A stretch of 64,000 nt of DNA, taken from NCBI RefSeq assembly GCF_040403615.1, contig NZ_JBBAKG010000005.1, positions 67,674 to 131,673 on the forward strand. The letters are read 5' to 3'. Under the pieces are notes generated by a model, which was given only the letters and a program-made list of their open reading frames with translations, searched no databases and was not told the DNA's origin. This DNA comes from Haliscomenobacter sp040403615. Its GTDB lineage: Bacteria > Bacteroidota > Bacteroidia > Chitinophagales > Saprospiraceae. Shown piece by piece: positions 10,000 to 18,668 of this stretch (position 1 is the first letter of the stretch; every line of letters starts with the position of its first letter). Both the position numbers and the translations under genes were made by a program.

Positions 10000-12900
10000 A
10001 TGCAAACCACTGAATCCAAAACCACTACTCCCTCCCTCCAACTCAAAACTGCCCAAAGTCCTTTCTTCCAGCAAGAGCGGAGTAGCCAACCCATGGAACG
10101 CAGCAGCGCCCCTTTCTTTTCCACAGGTGGAACCCAGCAGTCTTTTTTCACCAAACCAACCATTCAAACAAAATTAACAGTTGGCCAGCCTGGCGATAAA
10201 TACGAGCAAGAGGCCGATCAGGTGGCCGATCAGGTGGTGCAGCGCTTGGCGGAACACAATACCACTCCTAACCCCCATATAATCCAACCTAAATGCGCCA
10301 CTTGCCAGGAAGAGGAAAAACTGCAGCAAAAAGAAAAACCTGGAGAGGAGGAAAAGCTGCAAAGGAAACCGATCTTCGAAAGCAATACAGAACGGCCTGA
10401 ATTGCCAGTCCAGGCTAAGTTTGAAGCGCCCTCCTTTCTACAAAAAAAATGCACCGAATGTGCCGCGGAAGATGAAACACCCAGCGTGCAACGAGCCGTG
10501 GAGTCCACGGGTACTCCAAGCGCCGCCTCTAGCCTGGAAAGCCGCCTGAGCAGCTCACGCGGTGGCGGCAGTCCTCTGCCTGTAAATACCCGCACCCAAA
10601 TGGAAGGGGCTTTCGGCAGCGATTTCTCAGGGGTGCGTGTACATACAGGTATCTCTGCTATACAGATGAACCAGGAACTGAGTGCTCAGGCTTTTACGCA
10701 TGGGAGTGATGTGTATTTTAATGCGGGGAAGTATGATGGAGGGAGTACGGAAGGGCAGCGGTTATTGGGGCATGAGTTGACGCATGTGGTGCAGCAGGGG
10801 GAGATGACACAACTTGTACAAAGAACCCCAAATGACGAAGGAGCAGCCAGTCAGAGATTGATCCTTTTGGATGGCTCAGTGCTCAATGAAATTATGCGTG
10901 GCAATACACAGGTCGCTACAGCCCTACGAACAGCACTAGGTAATGCACAAGTTATGATAAGCCTTCAAGCGTATAATGAACTTTTGGCCACCCCTGTTAT
11001 CCAAACAAGAGTAGCTTATCAAAGACTCCTAACCGACCTAAACATTCAGGTAGCACATTCAGGCGGGAGTATAGATGAAAGGCTGGCCGTTTATACGGCA
11101 GATGCGTCCCGAGTTGTTGGCGGACAGCCCAGGCCTCTGATGTCGGAAACAGACATATTGGTCGCTGCTCAAGCAAGGGGCCTTCAAGCAGAAGTATGGG
11201 GCACAGATCGCGTTTTTAGAAGAAACTGGCGGGAAGTAGAGCAAGTATCGGGTGTCAGGGTAGCACCCGAATCATATACGATAAACCTCGTCCATGGGGC
11301 GCCATTAAATTATATCCAGGCACGGCAATTATTAGGATTGGACGAAATCGAAATTGCCGCCGATGGTACCGTGAGACCAATGCCACATGTTACAGGAATA
11401 GATAGCGTCTCAATGTCATTATTTGGTATCCCGAGGGATAATGATTCGAGTTTATCGCCTCATTCATCCGTTCCAACATTGGATGCGGCTCAAGTTGGTA
11501 GCGAGACTGAAAACGAACGACTTTTTCAATATATTCAAGCAAATCCCGAAATACTCAATGAACTGCCCAACCAAGGATTTCTGGAAAGGCCTTTGATACG
11601 CATTTCTCCTGAACAAACAAGTTATATCGTTCGGACTGGCGGGCCGCATGGGCAATACGCCTATCATATTTTTAATTCTGTGGAGGAAGCCAGAAGTTAT
11701 GCAGTATGGGTAGCAGCCCATGGTGCCCATTGGATGGCCGAAACCACGGCCTTACCTAGAAGATGGCCTGGGTCAGACAGAGATAACCCTGTAATTAGCA
11801 GGTTAACAATCTATGAAATTCCTCCCAATACGATTTATCTCCAAGGGGTCATTGCAAGTCAGCCCGAAAGCCATCCGGACATCGCCCATACTTATCCTGG
11901 TGGTGGGCCTCAGATAGAATTCCCCAGACAAACCTCAGGCCTAGTACCTGTCGAGGACATTCCTGTACACGCAAATGGTAGTACGCCGCCATCTGCTTCA
12001 TTAGGTGCTGGAAGCCCCCCAGTTCCCCCTGTCGTATCGCCAACATCTTCCACGTTACCGCCCGAAGCCGAAGACCCCTTCACACGAACCAGTTCCCTAC
12101 GCCCAACAGGAGACTTGAGCAGCGAAGGCAGACTCTCGGTAGGTGCTCATCATAGCCAAGAAACAATTTTTAGTGGAGCAGAAGCAGGAGACAGCCCTAT
12201 TTACAACGCAACACAGACAAATGGCGGAGGCCTGACGTATCAGCAGGATGAACATGGACATAATATCGGAGCAGAAGTTTCTCATCGGAGGCGTGAGCAA
12301 ATTGGAGATTCACCGGCCTCCTCCAGTAGTATATCTGCCAGTGGACACCTGCACATCAACGATGAAGGTCATGTGGATGGTGGGGGCGGAAATCTCAGCA
12401 TTGGAGCGAACCAAACCACTGTCACAGTTGGTGGAAGCGTTCGAATTACTGCTCAAAGACCTATTTTGGTAAACGGAGCTTATGTAGTCAGTTGGGAAAA
12501 CAGTGCAAGGGGCAGCGCAGGATTAGGATATGAGCGCGGCGCTGTAGGAGGATCTTTATCCTATACACGATCTAGTGGAATCACTGGCCAGCGCGTTTTT
12601 TTAACCCAAGAAGAAGCAATGGCGTTTTATGAAAGCAGAGCTTGGGCCCAGATTTCGCTGGACGATACTACCCAGCTTGCCGAAGGCGAAACTGTGGCGC
12701 AAAGTTCAGGAAATCAACTTGATCTTGGCGGTACGATCAACCTGGAAGGAGTGACAGTTGGCGCCAATATTAGTATAGGAGGGAATCATTCAATTGAAGT
12801 GACTGGTTTGGCGCAGCATCGAATCAGTGTGCGGATAACGGATGATTTCGTTTTGGGTGGCAGCGCAAGCATTGGAGCACCCGGGGTTGGTATGAGCGGC

Positions 12901-14481
12901 GGTTTGCAGCGGACAACAACGACAGGCCAAATCGTCAATTTTGATTTGGGAACAGCAGAAGGAAGAGACGCATTTAATTATCTTCGTATATTTGGCAGAC
13001 TACCGGCCACAGGTTTCACTTTAACCGCCAATATCTTGGGTCAATCGGATACGGAGTCGACCGGGATAACGCTAGGCGTTGCCTCTGCGACCGAGACCAA
13101 TACCACTTCCGAGACAACTTTAACTGATAACGAAGGAAACCCTATTGAAGAACAGCGATCGGGAACCGAAGCAATCAACATAAGAATACCGCTAGTGGGT
13201 AATTTTTCTGAAGCCCATCAGATTGCTTCAAGAGAAGACGTCCGAACCGGTGAACGAACATATAGTGCCAGCACCACAATTTCTTCATCTAGTACAGAAA
13301 GCGTCAATCATGCCTTGGCCGAATCTACCGGGCATCATTGGGGTACCGGTAGTCAACTAGAAAATCAATCTTCCCGCAGATGGGAAGTGACTTCCACCTT
13401 TACTGAGCCTCAAATACGCTTGCTGATGCAAGCTATGCGTCAAGGAGATTTTAATTATCATTCATTAATTTACCAAGCTGGTCATGGAGAAGATTTTATG
13501 CATGCTGTAAGAAGAGCCGGTGCCAATCTGGACGAGGTAGAAAGGGCACTGAGCGAATTCATCTCGGAAACTGGTTCACGAGGTCTCTTATTGATACGGC
13601 AGACCATCCATGCACAGCCCGCTTATGATTTGAGACTTATTGGAGATGAATACATGACTGGTGCAGAGGGCCACGCCAGGCTGGCGGAAAGGATAGCCGC
13701 TTTTGGAACACGCTTCGCATCGGGTAGCAATCTTCATGCTTTGGGCAGTGAAATTAGTATTGAATTAAGTACCCAACAAAGTCGACTAACTGCTATTTTG
13801 AATCCAGAACGATATCCCGATTTGCCGCATGAGTTGCGACAAAGGGAAGTAGAGCGATCTAGGGCTGAAATAGGCGAACTTTCCGGGTTGCGTGACCGGG
13901 CACTTGCTGCCGTAAGAGGCTCATCACATGAGGCTGCTACCGAAAGCCCGCAAAGCTCGCAGACTATCACAACAAGTGCATGGAGTTCCATCATGGAGCA
14001 AGAATCACAAGTTCAAGCAAGCCGACAAGGGACTGTTGAAAGAGGCAATGAGGCTCGGAGACATCATTGGATTCAGGTAGAAGGAGCTTATGCATTTAGC
14101 AGACGAGCTATTGAAACATATGGGGCAGAAGCGGGTTGGTTCAGTGATGCTAGAGAACACCATATTGACTATATCGTCGCCCAAAGATTTTTGAATACCG
14201 CAAATCGAACTTGGGAACAGGCTGAAACAGCTTGGACAAACTACTCTCGCCAAAAAGGCCAATTAGAATTTGGAACAAATTTGCGTCCAGAAGCGATTCA
14301 AAACCTCCGCTCACGTCTTGAAAACTGTTTGCAATTTTTTAATTCTGCTCGCCAACAATTTCATGCTGCTTCTATAATTTATCAAGATATCCTTACCCGA
14401 CATTTATCAGAAGGGCGTCATAACGAATTCCAGGCTTATACCCAAGAAAGACAGCTCCCTTCCGATAGAAGATTAATTTAA
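10000..14481 (+). CDS. DUF4157 (eCIS core) payload protein 2 with PIN-like domain and beta-rich repeats
   Basis: 1,493 residues with no signal peptide. Layout: PFF-rich start (SPFFQQ, APFFSTG, QSFFTK); GQPGDKYEQEAD; two CxxC knuckles (CATC, CTEC) in acidic Q-K linkers; DUF4157 core ending HELTHVVQQ at about residue 258. Residues about 286-415 resemble a PIN nuclease: LLDGSVLNEIM (D291), AYNELL (E327), ETDILVAAQARG (D385), GTDRVF (D403). This is the four-acidic-residue layout of that superfamily. Residues about 500-640 include TYPGGGPQIEFP, a look that recalls TNT/ADP-ribosyl-transferase-like toxin domains (weak). Residues about 740-1130 are Gly/Ser/Thr-rich alternating beta strands (GGSLSYTRSSG, GANISIGG), like a beta solenoid or barrel; the tail is helical. 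Delivery by the eCIS is inference. Confidence 0.8.
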   Translation: MQTTESKTTTPSLQLKTAQSPFFQQERSSQPMERSSAPFFSTGGTQQSFFTKPTIQTKLTVGQPGDKYEQEADQVADQVVQRLAEHNTTPNPHIIQPKCATCQEEEKLQQKEKPGEEEKLQRKPIFESNTERPELPVQAKFEAPSFLQKKCTECAAEDETPSVQRAVESTGTPSAASSLESRLSSSRGGGSPLPVNTRTQMEGAFGSDFSGVRVHTGISAIQMNQELSAQAFTHGSDVYFNAGKYDGGSTEGQRLLGHELTHVVQQGEMTQLVQRTPNDEGAASQRLILLDGSVLNEIMRGNTQVATALRTALGNAQVMISLQAYNELLATPVIQTRVAYQRLLTDLNIQVAHSGGSIDERLAVYTADASRVVGGQPRPLMSETDILVAAQARGLQAEVWGTDRVFRRNWREVEQVSGVRVAPESYTINLVHGAPLNYIQARQLLGLDEIEIAADGTVRPMPHVTGIDSVSMSLFGIPRDNDSSLSPHSSVPTLDAAQVGSETENERLFQYIQANPEILNELPNQGFLERPLIRISPEQTSYIVRTGGPHGQYAYHIFNSVEEARSYAVWVAAHGAHWMAETTALPRRWPGSDRDNPVISRLTIYEIPPNTIYLQGVIASQPESHPDIAHTYPGGGPQIEFPRQTSGLVPVEDIPVHANGSTPPSASLGAGSPPVPPVVSPTSSTLPPEAEDPFTRTSSLRPTGDLSSEGRLSVGAHHSQETIFSGAEAGDSPIYNATQTNGGGLTYQQDEHGHNIGAEVSHRRREQIGDSPASSSSISASGHLHINDEGHVDGGGGNLSIGANQTTVTVGGSVRITAQRPILVNGAYVVSWENSARGSAGLGYERGAVGGSLSYTRSSGITGQRVFLTQEEAMAFYESRAWAQISLDDTTQLAEGETVAQSSGNQLDLGGTINLEGVTVGANISIGGNHSIEVTGLAQHRISVRITDDFVLGGSASIGAPGVGMSGGLQRTTTTGQIVNFDLGTAEGRDAFNYLRIFGRLPATGFTLTANILGQSDTESTGITLGVASATETNTTSETTLTDNEGNPIEEQRSGTEAINIRIPLVGNFSEAHQIASREDVRTGERTYSASTTISSSSTESVNHALAESTGHHWGTGSQLENQSSRRWEVTSTFTEPQIRLLMQAMRQGDFNYHSLIYQAGHGEDFMHAVRRAGANLDEVERALSEFISETGSRGLLLIRQTIHAQPAYDLRLIGDEYMTGAEGHARLAERIAAFGTRFASGSNLHALGSEISIELSTQQSRLTAILNPERYPDLPHELRQREVERSRAEIGELSGLRDRALAAVRGSSHEAATESPQSSQTITTSAWSSIMEQESQVQASRQGTVERGNEARRHHWIQVEGAYAFSRRAIETYGAEAGWFSDAREHHIDYIVAQRFLNTANRTWEQAETAWTNYSRQKGQLEFGTNLRPEAIQNLRSRLENCLQFFNSARQQFHAASIIYQDILTRHLSEGRHNEFQAYTQERQLPSDRRLI

Positions 14482-14538
14482 CAGCATTTCCATTGAATGT
14501 AAACTTATTTTAGGGCAATCCTTTTACGATTAAGGTAA

Positions 14539-14706
14539 CACATTATCGATAGCTACCGCTGGTACGGCGTCTCTGACCCGTACCATTATCCCCGCATCTT
14601 CGGACGCACAAGCTTGCACACTGGCCCAAAAAGTGCACAAATCAAATTAGCAAATAGCTTTATCCGTTTTTTGGCAAACAAATCATTTCTAGTTTTGAAG
14701 GATTAA
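14539..14706 (+). pseudogene. Possible coding remnant between payload 2 and the trypsin-like gene
   Basis: The 299-base gap 14482-14780 contains an open frame without a start codon that reads protein-like: YRWYGVSDPYHYPRIFGRT, then SLHTGPKSAQIK, ending at TAA 14704-14706. Aromatic and Gly/Pro content is higher than expected for AT-rich spacer. It may be the tail of an older payload or a lost gene. I recognise no family. Confidence 0.25.
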
Positions 14707-14780
14707 AGCTGATTGAATAAAACAATCTACCTCTGACCAACAAATAACTAATTTTTTCTTCACCTATAAAACCTATCACA

Positions 14781-16172
14781 ATGGCATTTAAAATCAAAGG
14801 ATTGATCTTTGAAAAGGAATCGGGTTTACCAGTGGCCGGATTACGGGTACGCGCCTACGACAAAGATCTGCTCTACGATGACTTACTGGGAAATGCGATA
14901 ACAGACCAAAATGGGCAGTTTGAAATCGAATATACCGAACGTGATTTCCAGGAATTACTTGAGGGGAATCCAGAGTTGTACCTCAACATCCTCACTGGCC
15001 CAAGAGACCTGATACACAAGGAAGTTGTAAGCAGCAAGATTGCCGACATGAGCGACATCAATCTACGCATTGAGTTGGATCGAAAGAAGCTTGGAGCTTT
15101 TACACCTGTAACACCAGAAGGTTTTCCACAGCTTTCTCAACAAGTAATTGAACGCAAAGAACGACCAGCTAAATCGGATCTACCTAAAGGTGTGGCGATA
15201 GAACTAGATCGAATTTGGACTGCACAGCAGGATGAAATCGAAATCAAAAAACTTGAAAACGGCCAGATAGCAATCCAGAAGCCTTTTAATTTAAAACCAA
15301 TTGAGCGCCCTAGGCTTGCCATCGAACGTTTGGATCGAGGATTGATAAAACCAGGTTCTCAACTTGAAATTCCGGGTTTTTTACCCGACCATCTGGGATT
15401 GAAATTCAATCCTCAAAGGATCAAAATGTTAGACCCTTTCCTGAAAGAAGGCGAAGACCGTCCAATCAATGTTTTTGCTCCAGATACCCGCTATGTTTTT
15501 CGAGATACTTCCTTTCCCTGGTGTACTACTGGCAGAGTTGAAACGGAAGGTGGAGTATGTACAGGCACGATGATTGGACGCAGGCTTTTGCTTACCGCTT
15601 CTCATTGTATAAACTGGGGTGATGATTCGGTGGGTTGGATCAAGTTTACCCCTTCCTACTACAACGGGGACGCTCCTTTCGGCATTGCTTGGGGCTCCCG
15701 TGTGATATACTGGAATCGTGCAGAGGGAGGATTGTCGAATTTTGAGACCGCCTTTGATTATGTTGTGGTTGTTCTAGACAGATTTATGGGAGATCTAACA
15801 GGTTATGCTGGCTACCGCCCATATGCCTCCTCCTGGAACAATGGCAGTTATTGGCAGAATATTGGCTATCCTGGTGATATGACTGGCACGGAACGTCCGG
15901 TATTTTTAGACGGAGGAGCCATTACTTCTACTGAATCACACAACACTAGTGGGCAAGAAGGGCTAGTTTTGGGACATTTCATGGATAGCACGGGTGGGCA
16001 TTCTGGCGGTCCGGTTTGGGGCTGGTGGGACGATGAGCCATGGCCAAGAGTAATAGGTGTTCAAAGTGCAGAAGCAAGTACTCCTTCTTCAAATACTTCT
16101 GGCGACAATGAGGCAGGCGGAGGCAATGCACTGTCGGCTTTGATTACTTTTGCCAGAGAAAATTATGCATAA
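14781..16172 (+). CDS. Trypsin/V8-like serine protease with N-terminal transthyretin-like domain, no signal peptide
   Basis: 463 residues. Residues 1-95 form a transthyretin/carboxypeptidase-regulatory-like beta sandwich (GLIFEKESGLPVAGLRVRAY, TDQNGQFEIEY). A linker follows, then a chymotrypsin-fold protease from about residue 235: LLTASHCINW (His275), TAFDYVVVVLD (Asp326) and STGGHSGGPVWG (Ser408) give a complete catalytic triad, most like the glutamyl endopeptidase/V8 group. The start is a normal ATG and the N-terminus is not a Sec signal, which is odd for such a protease in a Gram-negative cell. It lies between DUF4157 payload genes, so injection-system export is a reasonable hypothesis. 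It lacks DUF4157 itself. Confidence 0.85.
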   Translation: MAFKIKGLIFEKESGLPVAGLRVRAYDKDLLYDDLLGNAITDQNGQFEIEYTERDFQELLEGNPELYLNILTGPRDLIHKEVVSSKIADMSDINLRIELDRKKLGAFTPVTPEGFPQLSQQVIERKERPAKSDLPKGVAIELDRIWTAQQDEIEIKKLENGQIAIQKPFNLKPIERPRLAIERLDRGLIKPGSQLEIPGFLPDHLGLKFNPQRIKMLDPFLKEGEDRPINVFAPDTRYVFRDTSFPWCTTGRVETEGGVCTGTMIGRRLLLTASHCINWGDDSVGWIKFTPSYYNGDAPFGIAWGSRVIYWNRAEGGLSNFETAFDYVVVVLDRFMGDLTGYAGYRPYASSWNNGSYWQNIGYPGDMTGTERPVFLDGGAITSTESHNTSGQEGLVLGHFMDSTGGHSGGPVWGWWDDEPWPRVIGVQSAEASTPSSNTSGDNEAGGGNALSALITFARENYA

Positions 16173-16319
16173 TATATTGGATGCTGGGGCAGAGGGGAGT
16201 CCATCCCTTACTAAAGCACGGTATCGCAATAAAAGATTTCGGCCTAATTTACGGTAAAACTTTGTCGATGAATTCGGATTAGCGTGCCCTTTAGGAATGC
16301 ATTATTCCAATAATTGTGC

Positions 16320-16697
16320 ATGGACAAACGATGCCTGGATTGCTACGACATCCCCAACACCTACGAGTGCCCCATCCTAAATGAAGCGGATTCTTTAGAT
16401 AGAATCCACCAGCAAAAAGTTATTTACACCATAATTATCAATCATTTTGAGCAAGCCTACAAAACGCTTTGTTGCAATGGAGATTTATGGGAGGGATGGC
16501 AAATTTACATAGACAGCTATCTAAAAAGGAACGCATTCCGATTAATCTGGTACGATGGCGATGAAACATGGAGCAAGCATTTTCAGTCTTTCATGAAAAA
16601 TAGGATTGATAGTTTAATCAAGGTCAAGACCATCAAAAATCCAATCCGGGAAGATTCTATTTATCTAGGATTGATAAAACTAGATAAGTCAAACTGA
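16320..16697 (+). CDS. Small Cys-rich hypothetical protein
   Basis: 125 residues from ATG 16320 (a TTG two codons upstream is also in frame). The N-terminus carries closely spaced cysteines (CLDC, then YECPIL) and a CC pair follows at mid-protein, so metal binding is possible. The rest is predicted helical and basic, with no signal peptide or membrane segment. It sits on the same strand between the trypsin-like and phospholipase-D-like genes, in the payload island. It could be an adaptor, an immunity factor or unrelated; no family was recognised. Confidence 0.45.
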   Translation: MDKRCLDCYDIPNTYECPILNEADSLDRIHQQKVIYTIIINHFEQAYKTLCCNGDLWEGWQIYIDSYLKRNAFRLIWYDGDETWSKHFQSFMKNRIDSLIKVKTIKNPIREDSIYLGLIKLDKSN

Positions 16698-16775
16698 ATG
16701 ATTACAAATGTCTCATCTGTAAAAAACAAAGAAATAAACCAACCATAATTTATTCAAAAAACTAAAACCACTTCC

Positions 16776-18596
16776 ATGCCATCAACCGTAACTGCCCAAA
16801 AAAATGGCCTCTTCGTTAAAGCTTATCGCGGAGACGCCATGACCCTCCTGGCCATGAATATGGCCGAGGCGGATATTCGACCCAATTTTGTTGGGTTCAC
16901 TATTGGATTTTCTACCCCGGAAAGCCAAGAAATTAAATACATATTCAACCGCATCAATTTTGGAGTGGGTGATTTGCCTGATCCCGATCTACCTGAAGCT
17001 GAACAGCCATATACGTCTACCATCGATGCTCCCATTCAGTACTTTCGGTGGATCCACGTACCTGGTACTCGCTTTATTGACGAACAAGGTAATTTCCCAT
17101 TCGGTACGTATACCTACTACATCACGCCAAGATTTATGGCAGCTCAAGGAGTATTGAAACCACTGGACGAAAATCTAACTTGTAAGTTTAAAATCGAAGT
17201 CGCCCCTTTTATTGATGGCCAGATCGAGGTCAGTTTCACCCGCGGCTTTGTCACTTCTCAAGCCTTTGCCAGTCGATTTGGGCTGGATGTATCCTTAAGG
17301 CCTGATGATATAGATAATTTCGACATCAACATGGTAGCAGGAAGAAAAGATGGGCGCTCATTTACCTACAGTGAAATGTATGAATGGTGTGGTTTTCAAG
17401 CAAGGGTGAAAATATTGGCCATTTTGGACGAAGTAATTGCCGATCCGACCATCCAAATCGATGTATTGGCCTATGATTTCAACGACCCTAGCATTAGAGA
17501 AAAACTGCTCGAAATTGCGCGTAGCAATCGTATGCGGATGGTGCTAGATGATTCTACCGCTAAAAATAAGAATGGAGAAATCAAAGGACACGGTATTCCG
17601 AATTCTGAGGAATCAAAATTTGCTGCAAATGCCAACCAAATTAGTCCAGGATGTGTAAAGAGAACACATTTTTGGCGCTTCGCTCATTGTAAGGTTTTTA
17701 TCCTCAAAAAAAACGGACAGGCTTTTAAAGTTTTGACAGGGTCTACCAATTTTTCCATCAATGGACTTTACATCAATGCCAATCACGTAGTGGTCATAAA
17801 AGATAAAAGTGCGGCAAACTTGTACGCAGAGGCATTTGAAGAAAGTTGGAATCGTCCAAAAAAATTTAGAACAACCAGTTTAGTCAATGATTTCCTTCCT
17901 GAAGCTGTGCCCGGAGCAGACAAAATTTCTTTTGCATTCGCACCACATACCGAAACCCAGGCTGAAAAAATTATAGGGGATATAGCAGGATGGGTTCGAA
18001 GCGCTCAACACTCTGTTCTGTTTGCAGTAATGAATATGACTACATCCACCGGCGAATTGATTGATGTCCTTAAGAACGTAGAAACCGAAGTTGGTCCCCA
18101 AATATTTAAATATGGGGTAAGTGAGGGAGTAAAGGAGGTGAAATTTTACAAGCCCGGACGAAAAAATGCCATCATCCTGAGTGCACAATCCATCAATAAT
18201 GATCTTCCACCAAATTTTCTCAAAGAGCGGAATCCAGCTGGCATGAAAATCCACCACAAGTTCATTGTTTTGGATTTTGACACGCCCAATGCACGCGTCA
18301 TTTGTGGCTCATCAAACCTGGCCTTGGGTGGTGAAAAAGACAATGGCGACAATATGGTGATCATTCAAGATCGTGAATTGGCTACGGTTTTTGCCATTGA
18401 AGCCATTCGATTGGTGGATCATTATCATTTCCGGGCCAAAAAAACGAAAACCAATGCTAACGTACCAGCGGTGCAGCCGCGGCAACCACCACGAAGAATG
18501 GTACTCAGGCAAACCGCTCAAGAATGGACACCAAGATTTTACGATCCGAATGATTTGAAGTTCGTTGATCGAAATCTTTTTTGCCCAATGAACTAA
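16776..18596 (+). CDS. Phospholipase-D-like protein, no signal peptide
   Basis: 606 residues. Two PLD half-motifs are present. The second (HHKFIVLD, His493, Lys495, Asp500, followed by CGSSN) is a full HxKx4D with GSxN. The first (FAHCKVFILKK, His304, Lys306, followed by GSTNFSING) has the His, Lys and GSxN but Lys in place of Asp. Residues 1-170 form a beta-rich extra domain containing TFQ-less strands and a FGTYTYYITPRFM segment. The family cleaves phosphodiester bonds of lipids or nucleic acids; which substrate is used here cannot be told. No Sec signal precedes it. It is flanked by other signal-less lytic enzymes near eCIS genes, making it a candidate cargo (inference). Confidence 0.8.
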   Translation: MPSTVTAQKNGLFVKAYRGDAMTLLAMNMAEADIRPNFVGFTIGFSTPESQEIKYIFNRINFGVGDLPDPDLPEAEQPYTSTIDAPIQYFRWIHVPGTRFIDEQGNFPFGTYTYYITPRFMAAQGVLKPLDENLTCKFKIEVAPFIDGQIEVSFTRGFVTSQAFASRFGLDVSLRPDDIDNFDINMVAGRKDGRSFTYSEMYEWCGFQARVKILAILDEVIADPTIQIDVLAYDFNDPSIREKLLEIARSNRMRMVLDDSTAKNKNGEIKGHGIPNSEESKFAANANQISPGCVKRTHFWRFAHCKVFILKKNGQAFKVLTGSTNFSINGLYINANHVVVIKDKSAANLYAEAFEESWNRPKKFRTTSLVNDFLPEAVPGADKISFAFAPHTETQAEKIIGDIAGWVRSAQHSVLFAVMNMTTSTGELIDVLKNVETEVGPQIFKYGVSEGVKEVKFYKPGRKNAIILSAQSINNDLPPNFLKERNPAGMKIHHKFIVLDFDTPNARVICGSSNLALGGEKDNGDNMVIIQDRELATVFAIEAIRLVDHYHFRAKKTKTNANVPAVQPRQPPRRMVLRQTAQEWTPRFYDPNDLKFVDRNLFCPMN

Positions 18597-18668
18597 TTTA
18601 AAATGTTCTCAAACCTACCAAAAAACTAAACAACTCAATTCCATAACCACACCAAAATTTCATAAACG

